IMG/VR virus record: IMGVR_UViG_3300036768_001323 | Coordinates: 1-42,795 of that record | Strand: one strand, 5' to 3' | DNA: 42,795 nt | DNA from: a virus | Shown: piece after piece, positions 8,866-15,149 of the stretch | Position numbering within the stretch: the first letter of the stretch is position 1 | How the letters are laid out: the number at the start of each line of letters is the position of its first letter | Made by a program: the position numbers and the translations under genes | The notes under the pieces: model-generated | Told to the model about the DNA's origin: nothing | Databases searched by the model: none | The model's input: only the letters and a program-made list of their open reading frames with translations

Positions 8866-9438
8866 TTAAAGTGTAACTTGGTTGGCGGATGGTAGATCGG
8901 TACTGGTGTCCCGAGTGACGATATTGTCCTGGATCAGGATAGCCATGAAGTTCAGATTCTCTGAAACGGTTTGACCAGGGGTAAAGCTGATCGAATATCC
9001 AGTCAGGCGACAATCCTTGATTGTAAATAATGGATCATCCATGTAGGTTCCGTTTGTAGACTTCTCATAAACCAAGATATCAAACGTCTTGCCAAGCAAG
9101 AGGCCTGATGGATTAAACTGCGAACCCCAAAGCATACTGTTGCCGTCTGGTACACCAGCAGAAACAGAAGATCGTGCAGGATTTTGATTGCCTTTGTTTG
9201 TATCGGTTGATACATTGGCATCATAAGCAGGCTTGGAGTAGCGCTGCATAGTGAAGCTACCACGTGCCAAATACTGAGTTGGTTCTAACGAGTCGTACGA
9301 ATAAGACCCGATTCCACCGATTGGTGCATGGGTCACATCATCGACAAAGGTGAGGTTTGTAGCGTAAGCAACACGGGTTTTTCCAACTTGAATAACCAAT
9401 GTTGAGCCAGAGGCAAAACTAGGAATTAAACCAGCCAT
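8866..9438 (-). CDS. Tail-tube-like virion protein, paralogue 3
   Basis: A 190-residue protein, first of three tandem paralogous structural genes. It shares the VAYATNL strand, the SLEPTQY motif and the GSFTMQRYS strand with the 214-residue neighbour. The start codon follows AAGGAG, and a late-type promoter motif lies at 9475-9484. It may be the main tail tube protein because it is first in the operon, but which paralogue forms the tube cannot be decided here. Confidence 0.5.
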   Translation of the reverse strand: MAGLIPSFASGSTLVIQVGKTRVAYATNLTFVDDVTHAPIGGIGSYSYDSLEPTQYLARGSFTMQRYSKPAYDANVSTDTNKGNQNPARSSVSAGVPDGNSMLWGSQFNPSGLLLGKTFDILVYEKSTNGTYMDDPLFTIKDCRLTGYSISFTPGQTVSENLNFMAILIQDNIVTRDTSTDLPSANQVTL

Positions 9439-9474
9439 TAAAGCTCCTTGAGGCGAGGTTATACATCTCGTGGC

Positions 9475-9484
9475 TATTTTAGCA
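9475..9484 (-). promoter_or_regulatory. Late-type promoter motif upstream of tail-tube-like operon
   Basis: Minus-strand reading TGCTAAAATA, followed by GCCA, as in several other copies of the TGRTAAAATA motif here. It lies 37-46 nt before the start at 9438. It adjoins the divergent sigma-28-like promoter for the plus-strand gene at 9537. Confidence 0.5.
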
Positions 9485-9485
9485 C

Positions 9486-9512
9486 TAAAGACGGTATGAT
9501 TAATTCCGATAC
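9486..9512 (+). promoter_or_regulatory. Sigma-28-like promoter upstream of MazG-like gene
   Basis: TAAAGACG, an 11-nt spacer, then TCCGATAC. The FliA consensus is TAAAGTTT-N11-GCCGATAA, so the -35 matches at 5/8 and the -10 at 6/8 with the exact spacer. The start codon is 25 nt downstream. It is a weaker match than the other copies. Confidence 0.45.
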
Positions 9513-9536
9513 GACCTTTGATATACAGGAGGGGTT

Positions 9537-9968
9537 ATGACAGGTGTGACAGTGAATTTCTTCAAAAACATCATTAAATTCAACAACATGTACAAAATGC
9601 CTAGCCTCAAAAAGGCAACTCGCGATGAAAAACGTGAGAGGATGGTGCAATTCCTTGATATCATTAGGGAAGAGCTTGAAGAGGGTGAAGAAATCCTGGA
9701 CGCCTACGATAATGGTGACTCTGAAGATCACATCGATACTATCAAGGCTGATCTTCTGTGTGACATTATTATCTATTGCGCCTCTGAGATGGAGCGATTG
9801 GGACTTCCTACAGAGGAAGTCCTTAATATCATTATGGAATCCAATTTTTCAAAAATGGGACCAGATGGTAAGCCAATCTATGACGAAAGAGGCAAATTAC
9901 TAAAAGGTCCTGGATATTGGCGTCCAGAGGCGGCTATCAGAATCCTACTGGAGAGTAAAAAGAAATGA
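9537..9968 (+). CDS. MazG-like / phosphoribosyl-ATP pyrophosphohydrolase-fold protein
   Basis: A 143-residue protein likely to hydrolyse nucleoside triphosphates to monophosphates. The C-terminal segment (about residues 100-135) contains ESNFSKMGPDGKPIYDERGK followed by LLKGPGYWRP. This is the typical ending of phage MazG/HisE-superfamily (all-alpha NTP pyrophosphatase) proteins. The acidic EELEEGEE and DLLCDIIIY segments fit the helical metal-binding core. The ATG at 9537 follows an ideal AGGAGGGG. It is the first gene of the plus-strand operon leading to the dNMP kinase, consistent with nucleotide pool control. Its stop overlaps the next start by four bases. Confidence 0.7.
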   Translation: MTGVTVNFFKNIIKFNNMYKMPSLKKATRDEKRERMVQFLDIIREELEEGEEILDAYDNGDSEDHIDTIKADLLCDIIIYCASEMERLGLPTEEVLNIIMESNFSKMGPDGKPIYDERGKLLKGPGYWRPEAAIRILLESKKK

Positions 9969-10200
9969 ACTACGATATTGTCAACTTTCTTAATCATAAA
10001 TTCAGACAGCCTTTGTCACACAGAAAGCACTCAGAGGCTTATGAAAAGCCTACCACTATCGTGATGTCAGGCCTTCCAACTATGGAGTCACTCATCACAG
10101 ATATGGCTGGTTTGGCTATCAACATTGATACTACCTATCAGTTTCTGTTTGGCTTCTCTATCTGTCAACCCGAGGATCAGTTTATCAGCCGAGACCGTAA
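9965..10200 (+). pseudogene. 5' part of a small gene split by the TnpB element
   Basis: The gene starts at ATG 9965 overlapping the upstream stop (ATGA). It reads through a natural-looking protein up to about QPEDQFISRDRN, and then runs into non-homologous element sequence at about 10200. The matching 3' part lies at 11453-11528. Joining 10200 to 11453 restores one frame of 103 codons ending in VVGFRKN and a stop, 14 nt before the kinase start. The intact protein is unknown. The join point is accurate only to a few bases. Confidence 0.65.
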
Positions 10201-10341
10201 TACTCCAGCCATAACCTGCCCCAGGTCAGTGAGGAGAAAGACAGTTTTGGCTGTAGATACAAGGACTTCAGCTATCTCCCATAATCGGGGTTGACAGAGG
10301 TCGGGTATTCGGTTATATCTATCGAAGATACCGGAGGGAGT

Positions 10342-11436
10342 ATGTTCCTGACCTACCGCTATAGGCTCAAAGATGGCAACCAGCGAAATCAGTTAAAAAA
10401 ACTTGCTGGTCAGGTTAATTTCGTTTGGAACTTCTCGAACGAAATCATTCGTGAAAACTGGCGTCGCTCGCGAAAATACACCAGTAAAAACGATCTGCAC
10501 GCCCTGACAAAGGGCGCTTCCAAGGAACTTGATATAAATTCCCAGACTATTCAGGCGGTTGCCTATGAGGTTTTGCTCAGGACTCAGAAGGCCAAAAAGA
10601 GAATCCGCTTTCGCACTGGACGGAAAAACCTTGGCTGGGTACCATTCAATGGCCAGACGGCCAAATATTGCGGTGACTATATCACCTATAATGGTTTCAA
10701 ACTGAGGCTTTGGCAACACAGAAAACTGCCGGCAGGGTCTGTGATCAAGACCGGATCTTTTTCTGAAGACTCGCGTGGGCGCTGGTATCTGAACCTAACT
10801 ATCGAAGTGGCGGATGAAGCTCTGATGCTGCCTTTGGCTCCCAACTATGATGTCGGGATTGATCCCGGTACAAAAACGGTCCTGACAACTTCCGATGGCG
10901 AAAAATTCGAGCGCGCGAACCTGACGCGAGATTATGAGGAAAAACTGGCCAAAGCCCAGCGGCACAGAAAAAAGCGCCAGGCCAGGTCCATTCACGCAAA
11001 GATCAAGAATAAGCGTCAGGATTGGAATCATAAGGCTTCTCATAGCCTCTCCAAGCGATATAACACGATCTATTTTGGTGATGCCGATTCAAGCAAGCTG
11101 GCCCAAACCAGGATGGCCAAAGGCGTTCTGGATGCAGGCTGGTATCAGATATTCACATTCCTCCAATATAAGTCCCTGAGGCGTGGAGGGATCGTGCTCA
11201 AAGTGAGCGAAAAATTCTCGACTGTCACTTGCTCGGCTTGTCTCTCACGATGCGGCCCGAGTGGACTAAGTGGGTTGAGTATAAGAGAGTGGGCTTGTAA
11301 GACGTGTGGAGCGGTACACGATCGTGACCACAATGCTGCCAAGAACATTCTCCGTTTCGGACGTGAAACGCTGAGGGAAGAGACGGTTTCGTTTTCTCCC
11401 AAGGGAAGCTCCAGCTATAGCGCGATCAGCGTTTAG
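10342..11436 (+). CDS. tnpB: TnpB-family RNA-guided nuclease (IS605 OrfB)
   Basis: The start ATG 10342 follows GGAGGGAG, giving 364 aa; the ORF continues upstream without a better site. N-terminal helical OrfB domain, then RuvC-I VGIDPGTK (Asp174), a zinc ribbon with Cys297/Cys300 and Cys319/Cys322, and RuvC-III HDRDHNAAKNIL (Asp327/Asp329). The usual RuvC-II Glu is not where expected: the equivalent strand reads IYFGDADSSKL (residues 243-253). A conserved-looking Glu290 sits in KVSEKFST just before the zinc ribbon, which suits TnpB subgroups with a rearranged catalytic Glu. It probably cuts DNA with a guide from the element's right end. No TnpA is present, so movement would need a helper. 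Confidence 0.9.
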   Translation: MFLTYRYRLKDGNQRNQLKKLAGQVNFVWNFSNEIIRENWRRSRKYTSKNDLHALTKGASKELDINSQTIQAVAYEVLLRTQKAKKRIRFRTGRKNLGWVPFNGQTAKYCGDYITYNGFKLRLWQHRKLPAGSVIKTGSFSEDSRGRWYLNLTIEVADEALMLPLAPNYDVGIDPGTKTVLTTSDGEKFERANLTRDYEEKLAKAQRHRKKRQARSIHAKIKNKRQDWNHKASHSLSKRYNTIYFGDADSSKLAQTRMAKGVLDAGWYQIFTFLQYKSLRRGGIVLKVSEKFSTVTCSACLSRCGPSGLSGLSIREWACKTCGAVHDRDHNAAKNILRFGRETLREETVSFSPKGSSSYSAISV

Positions 11437-11452
11437 TTGGGGAGGACGTCAC
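11384..11452 (+). ncRNA. Probable 3' portion of the TnpB omega-RNA scaffold
   Basis: Overlaps the 3' end of tnpB and ends at the element's right end. The strong hairpin (CTCCAGCTA.. paired with ..TTTAGTTGGGGAG) is retained in the second copy at 24803-24871, with base changes that keep pairing (wobble to Watson-Crick). In this family such 3'-end transcripts guide TnpB. The 5' end of the RNA cannot be placed from sequence alone. Confidence 0.5.
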
Positions 11453-11528
11453 CTCTGCTGATCATACAGTCAGGATTCGATACACAGATGGAAAGAATCC
11501 GAAGGTTGTTGGATTCAGAAAAAACTAA
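11453..11528 (+). pseudogene. 3' part of the small gene split by the TnpB element
   Basis: Reads SADHTVRIRYTDGKNP then KVVGFRKN and a stop, in frame with the 5' part at 9965-10200 once the element is removed. There is no start or ribosome site of its own, so it is probably not translated now. As the sequence just outside the right end it would also be the guide region of the omega-RNA. Confidence 0.6.
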
Positions 11529-11542
11529 TACTGAGGTATTCA

Positions 11543-13174
11543 ATGTCAAAAGCAAAAGTCATCCTGATATCTGGCAAGCAAGGCTCTGGCAAGTGCCTTA
11601 AGGCTGGAACATTAGTTAAAACACCAACCGGGTCAAAAAAAATAGAAGATTTAATGATTGGCGACGAGGTTTATGGCTACAACTCAGACCAAACGGTGTC
11701 TAAGTGTGAGGTGACTGATGTTCATAAAAATGGTATTAAAAAAGTCGTAGATCTGAGTTGGTCGGATAAGACTTTGGTATCAGCTACCATCGACCACCGT
11801 TTCATGTCATACAACTTCAAAACAAAAATCAAAAAAGAAAAAGCCATTGCTGATTTTAATACTAAGGATATGCTGTTGCAGACTTTTATTAAAATACCCG
11901 GAGGAAACAAAGATGTTCCAGAAGCCTATGCCATAGGTGCCCTATTAGGGGATGGATGCTGCACCATCAACGGCGTTGTTATTTCAAGCAGTGATGAGTC
12001 GGTGGTTAAAAAAGTTGCAAATTCAATCGGTGCGGAAGGATACAAAAAACTACACGAAAAAAACTTTAACTGGAGAATACAGTCACCAAGTCGCCTTGAA
12101 TACTACAACAAGTGGTGCAAGGGGTTAAAAGCACATGAAAAAATATTAGATATCAATGAAGTAAAATCATGGAATAGACAATCTCAATTAGATCTCTTGG
12201 CTGGATTGATTGATACGGATGGGTGCGTCAGGATGAGAAAAAGAGGATTGCTAACCATATCAATCGGAATGCAAGCTAAGGTTGTTATCGACGCAGTAAA
12301 AACACTTCTTTTGGATTTATTTCAATTTGACGCTAAAATATATATTGACAATAGGCCTAAATATAAAAATGGACCTGTATATATCATAAGGATAGGTCAA
12401 AATAAATACACCCAATCTATTTTAAGAGAGCTTCCGACTGTCTGCGAAAGAAAAAAATGGAAAGATGAGTACGAAGACTTAGCTGGCCGATCTAATAAAA
12501 ACCCCAGCGGGGTTATGTTTACCGTGTCAGAAGCTTATGATGCTGAAACTTATGATATTTCAATCAACAATGATACAAATTTGTATCTTTTGGCTAATGG
12601 TTTTATAACACATAACTCTACAACAGCCAGCCAACTTCAGAAAACCATTATTGAATCTGGATTAACCCCAGTCACCCTCAAGTTCGCTGACGTGATCTAT
12701 AAAATGCACGATGCCGCTTTGGCGGTGGCAGCTGATTACGGCATACCAGTTCTCAAAAAAGAAGGAGCTATGCTTCAGTGGTTTGGTACAGAATGGGGTC
12801 GGGAAACCAAGGGTCAGGATGTTTGGGTCAACGCTGTACGCCACAAAATAATGAAGACTATTGAAACCTCAACAAAGCCCGATAGTCTCGTGTTTATCAT
12901 TGATGACTGCAGATTCGTCAATGAGTTCAGAGGGTTCGATGATCTTGAAGAAAGTGGGCTTGTTGATGTGATTCGGGTGCGGCTTGAAGCCCCTGAAGAG
13001 GAACGCAAGTCTCGTGCCGATTCTTGGCGTACCGCAACTGACCACATATCAGAGACAGATCTTGATGCATACGCTGCATCAGGATTGTTTGATCTTTACT
13101 TTCAAACCGGCAAAGATGGGCTGCAAACAAGCTACATTGTTTCAGAAATTCTTCACGCCATAGATCGCGAGTAA
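11543..13174 (+). CDS. Deoxynucleoside monophosphate kinase interrupted by an intein
   Basis: A 543-residue precursor. The exteins (residues 1-17 and 359-543) join to give a 202-residue P-loop kinase whose Walker A, GKQGSGK|STT, is split precisely before the serine. The C-extein has features of phage T4 gp1-like dNMP kinases, including FADVIYKMH, a lid-like LQWFGTEWGRE segment, FIIDDCRF and the VIRVRLEAPEEERKSR motif. The product would phosphorylate dNMPs to dNDPs, complementing the RNR and MazG-like enzymes. ATG 11543 lies 14 nt after the split gene. A strong terminator follows at 13197. The kinase can work only after splicing because the intein separates Lys from Ser in the P-loop. Confidence 0.85.
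   Translation: MSKAKVILISGKQGSGKCLKAGTLVKTPTGSKKIEDLMIGDEVYGYNSDQTVSKCEVTDVHKNGIKKVVDLSWSDKTLVSATIDHRFMSYNFKTKIKKEKAIADFNTKDMLLQTFIKIPGGNKDVPEAYAIGALLGDGCCTINGVVISSSDESVVKKVANSIGAEGYKKLHEKNFNWRIQSPSRLEYYNKWCKGLKAHEKILDINEVKSWNRQSQLDLLAGLIDTDGCVRMRKRGLLTISIGMQAKVVIDAVKTLLLDLFQFDAKIYIDNRPKYKNGPVYIIRIGQNKYTQSILRELPTVCERKKWKDEYEDLAGRSNKNPSGVMFTVSEAYDAETYDISINNDTNLYLLANGFITHNSTTASQLQKTIIESGLTPVTLKFADVIYKMHDAALAVAADYGIPVLKKEGAMLQWFGTEWGRETKGQDVWVNAVRHKIMKTIETSTKPDSLVFIIDDCRFVNEFRGFDDLEESGLVDVIRVRLEAPEEERKSRADSWRTATDHISETDLDAYAASGLFDLYFQTGKDGLQTSYIVSEILHAIDRE
11594..12616 (+). other. Intein with LAGLIDADG homing endonuclease (341 aa)
   Basis: Self-splicing insert starting with Cys (residue 18 of the precursor, CLKAGTLVKTPTG) and ending in ANGFITHN before the extein Ser. 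These are the canonical N-terminal Cys and C-terminal His-Asn of class 1 inteins. Block B is represented by SATIDHRF. Two LAGLIDADG motifs are present: YAIGALLGDGC and LLAGLIDTDGC. Both acidic catalytic residues are intact, so the endonuclease may be active. Insertion in the P-loop is a well-known favoured intein site, because it is highly conserved and essential. Confidence 0.95.
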
Positions 13175-13196
13175 ACGTCTTTCAGATTTTCCTTTG

Positions 13197-13228
13197 ATCC
13201 CCGGTAGTTAACTCTACCGGGGATTTTT
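13197..13228 (+). terminator. Rho-independent terminator after the kinase
   Basis: A perfect 11-bp stem (ATCCCCGGTAG / CTACCGGGGAT) with a TTAACT loop, followed by TTTT. It ends the 9537-13174 operon, and a sigma-28-like promoter follows immediately. Confidence 0.9.
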
Positions 13229-13231
13229 AAT

Positions 13232-13258
13232 TTAAGTTCCTGCCAAACTGGCCGATAA
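13232..13258 (+). promoter_or_regulatory. Sigma-28-like promoter upstream of lipoprotein gene
   Basis: TTAAGTTC, an 11-nt spacer, then GCCGATAA. The -10 is a perfect match to the FliA consensus and the spacer is exact. It lies between a terminator and the lipoprotein start, 48 nt before the ATG. Confidence 0.65.
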
Positions 13259-13305
13259 GTGTTTTGTAAGCCAGCACTACGCTGGCGCAAACAAAAGGAG
13301 TCAAT

Positions 13306-14370
13306 ATGTTCGGGTTGTTACGTTACTGTTTTTTCTTAGTGTTTTTGGTAAGTTGTGGGACAGGTGAGGGTACATGCGGCCTAGACGCTGAGTGCGCTGC
13401 ACAAAAGCAGGCCCAAAAAGACGCAGCGGCAGGGATGGTACAGGACTTTGTGATCCGAGGTTCAGTCAATTCTGCCTTCGCTCTTACTGTTGACGGCCAG
13501 GACTATGACGACATCGAATCGTACTTCACAGCAGAGAGTGCCCGCCTCCCTTCCAAAGTTAAAGATGCCGGGTATGAAGGTTACACTGTCCGTTTTGACG
13601 CGGCTATTGGCTTTAATGACCTAACCCAGGGCATGACGGTCTATATCGCCGGTAAGGAAAAACGTGGCTACCAAACCAAAACCCTGATTGCCAAAAACGA
13701 TACCTTTGCGGCAAAACTGCCAGCAGAAGCTGCGGGGGATGTCTATCAGATCAAAGCCAACAAGCGAATCGGGATCATCCTCACCAAAGGTTCCGAAATC
13801 AAGAAATTCTGCTATAACTTTGCAGCAGTTGACCTCGAAGTACCATACGAAATGGTTGACGACCCAATAATCCTTTCAAACTTCAAATCGAGTTTGACCA
13901 CTTATGAATGTCAGCAAGATGCTGGGTCGGACAGCCTGAAAGTTCCCGAAAACTCTGACAAACCAACCGAATATACTACCACAAAAGCGACCACAGCCAA
14001 GGTCTTTATCCACGACAGTCTCCGAAATCAAATTAAGCCGGGTATGACTGTGCTAGCTCTTAACTATATCTTGGGTGATATAGATTACAAAACAGGCGAT
14101 CCCGGTATCCACGATAGACCAGTGGGTGAAATGCACGCCTCCGAGGGATACCAAGTAGTAGGGTTCAATTACCATGAGACATCAGGTATTTGCGAAGCCG
14201 AGGTTAGCACGAGCATCGCCACTGGTGACTGCTATTACATCTACGACTGGAGCAAAACTATCATCTATCAGCAAGGCATCCGACTCGAATATTTGGCTCC
14301 AGGCGAATCATGGCCAAGTCTTGAAGAGGCTAAGGCTATAGCCAAGGAAAATCTGAAGTACAAGAAATGA
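13306..14370 (+). CDS. Phage-encoded lipoprotein, 354 aa
   Basis: Unknown function. The N-terminus has a hydrophobic signal segment ending in FLVSC (Cys at about residue 17), a lipobox, so the mature protein would be acylated and anchored in a membrane, with the rest periplasmic or on the surface. The next residues are Gly/Thr/Cys-rich, then a charged Lys/Gln stretch, then a beta-rich body with paired cysteines. Phage lipoproteins often act in superinfection exclusion or change the host envelope; here that is inference only. It is a single-gene unit: sigma-28-like promoter upstream, strong terminator at 14402 downstream. ATG 13306 follows AAAGGAG. Confidence 0.75.
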   Translation: MFGLLRYCFFLVFLVSCGTGEGTCGLDAECAAQKQAQKDAAAGMVQDFVIRGSVNSAFALTVDGQDYDDIESYFTAESARLPSKVKDAGYEGYTVRFDAAIGFNDLTQGMTVYIAGKEKRGYQTKTLIAKNDTFAAKLPAEAAGDVYQIKANKRIGIILTKGSEIKKFCYNFAAVDLEVPYEMVDDPIILSNFKSSLTTYECQQDAGSDSLKVPENSDKPTEYTTTKATTAKVFIHDSLRNQIKPGMTVLALNYILGDIDYKTGDPGIHDRPVGEMHASEGYQVVGFNYHETSGICEAEVSTSIATGDCYYIYDWSKTIIYQQGIRLEYLAPGESWPSLEEAKAIAKENLKYKK

Positions 14371-14401
14371 GCCCCATGAGTGCCTACTTTAGTATCATAA
14401 G

Positions 14402-14427
14402 GCCCAAGAGAAATCTTGGGCTTTTTT
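14402..14427 (+). terminator. Rho-independent terminator after lipoprotein gene
   Basis: A perfect 8-bp stem (GCCCAAGA / TCTTGGGC) with a GAAA tetraloop, followed by TTTTTT. Confidence 0.93.
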
Positions 14428-14429
14428 GT

Positions 14430-14457
14430 TTAAGTTTATAGAGAGCACGACCGATAA
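14430..14457 (+). promoter_or_regulatory. Sigma-28-like promoter upstream of small-gene operon
   Basis: TTAAGTTT, a 12-nt spacer, then ACCGATAA: -35 7/8 and -10 7/8 to the FliA consensus. It begins directly after the T-run of the preceding terminator and is 20 nt before the next ATG. Confidence 0.65.
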
Positions 14458-14477
14458 GATACATAACAGGAGGAATT

Positions 14478-14609
14478 ATGAGCAACATCAATCAAATAAT
14501 GATACTCGGCAAAGCAATGAACAAAGCAGAGAAAAACAGCAAAAAAAACAAAAGCGTGCCAAAGCTAACACCAGAGCAACTCAGGGCCAAATTTTATGTT
14601 GTTAGGTAA
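14478..14609 (+). CDS. Small basic protein, 43 aa
   Basis: Starts at ATG 14478 with a perfect AGGAGG ribosome site 5 nt upstream. The product MSNINQIMILGKAMNKAE.. is Lys/Asn-rich and not recognised. It sits directly behind a sigma-28-like promoter, which supports expression. Its last 14 nt overlap the following membrane-protein ORF. Confidence 0.6.
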   Translation: MSNINQIMILGKAMNKAEKNSKKNKSVPKLTPEQLRAKFYVVR

Positions 14610-14733
14610 TATTATTCAGGAAATAGGCTTGGCGTACCCACTACTTGTTATGCTGCTTCTTTTTATTACGGGAGAGGTTCCTACAACTCTCATTGCTTGT
14701 TTCATATACGATAAACTCATGTCGGAGGTTTAA
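14596..14733 (+). CDS. Small hydrophobic (membrane) protein, 45 aa
   Basis: ATG 14596 lies inside the end of the previous small gene. The product has a long hydrophobic stretch (about residues 12-39, GLAYPLLVMLLLFIT.. then TTLIACFIY), enough for one or two membrane spans, and ends SEV. It could be a holin-like or other envelope-acting peptide, but nothing specific is recognised. The ribosome site is weak, so translation probably depends on coupling to the upstream gene. Confidence 0.45.
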   Translation: MLLGNIIQEIGLAYPLLVMLLLFITGEVPTTLIACFIYDKLMSEV

Positions 14734-14736
14734 TTT

Positions 14737-15078
14737 ATGATACTGGGAGGCACCATAGGCGTGATGGCGGCAAATGTTTTTGACTTCCACATGGAGCCAA
14801 AATACACCTTCGTTGGCTATTATGACGATGACAATGGGAACGAAAAGACCTTTGCAATGAAAATGACGATACCTGACGCTGTAGACTTTTTAAATGGTTT
14901 TTTATATGATGATACGTCAATATCGACAACATGCGGTGATGGATTAAATGACGCAATATCGCTAACATCTGACCTTGGATCTGTCTATGCTGAGTGTAAG
15001 ACCAAAGGGGTGATCAAAAAGATTGAGCAAGAGATTTACCGAATAAAGAACAAATCAAACCGTGGGTATTACGGCTGA
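14737..15078 (+). CDS. Hypothetical protein, 113 aa
   Basis: Not recognised. ATG 14737 is preceded by GGAGG overlapping the end of the membrane ORF. The N-terminus is mildly hydrophobic (GGTIGVMAANVF), followed by an acidic beta-type segment and two cysteines. It is last of a three-gene operon driven by the promoter at 14430. Confidence 0.65.
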   Translation: MILGGTIGVMAANVFDFHMEPKYTFVGYYDDDNGNEKTFAMKMTIPDAVDFLNGFLYDDTSISTTCGDGLNDAISLTSDLGSVYAECKTKGVIKKIEQEIYRIKNKSNRGYYG

Positions 15079-15083
15079 AACAA

Positions 15084-15148
15084 AACCACTCAGGATTCCT
15101 GAGTGGTTTAAGTGGTTTAAATAAGAGCGGTGCAGCTTACCGCTTTTT
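15084..15148 (+). terminator. Two hairpins ending the small-gene operon
   Basis: First, a 12-bp perfect inverted repeat (AACCACTCAGGA / TCCTGAGTGGTT, 15084-15108) with no T-run. Then a 6-bp stem AGCGGT / ACCGCT (15126-15144) followed by TTTT, which is the likely intrinsic terminator. It separates the plus-strand operon from the convergent homing endonuclease gene. Confidence 0.65.
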
Positions 15149-15149
15149 G

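Larger units (their letters stand above)
10201..11452 (+). mobile_element. IS1341-type (IS200/IS605 family) element carrying tnpB
   Basis: An element of about 1.25 kb with one gene, a TnpB-family nuclease, and no TnpA transposase. The right end is a hairpin formed by CTCCAGCTATAGCGC and GCGTTTAGTTGGGGAG, followed by GGACGTCAC. This is the typical right end of TnpB elements, where the omega-RNA scaffold finishes and the guide begins in flanking DNA (from 11453). The left part has a smaller imperfect hairpin around 10245-10268. The exact left end is inferred from the restored frame of the split host gene. A second, truncated copy of the last 69 bp lies at 24803-24871. Confidence 0.75.

Noticed and set aside
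11443-11452. GGAGGACGTCA repeats as a CRISPR-like or regulatory direct repeat
   Set aside because: The four copies (11441, 23556, 24861, 33891) are each the end of an IS200/IS605-type element, not regularly spaced repeats.
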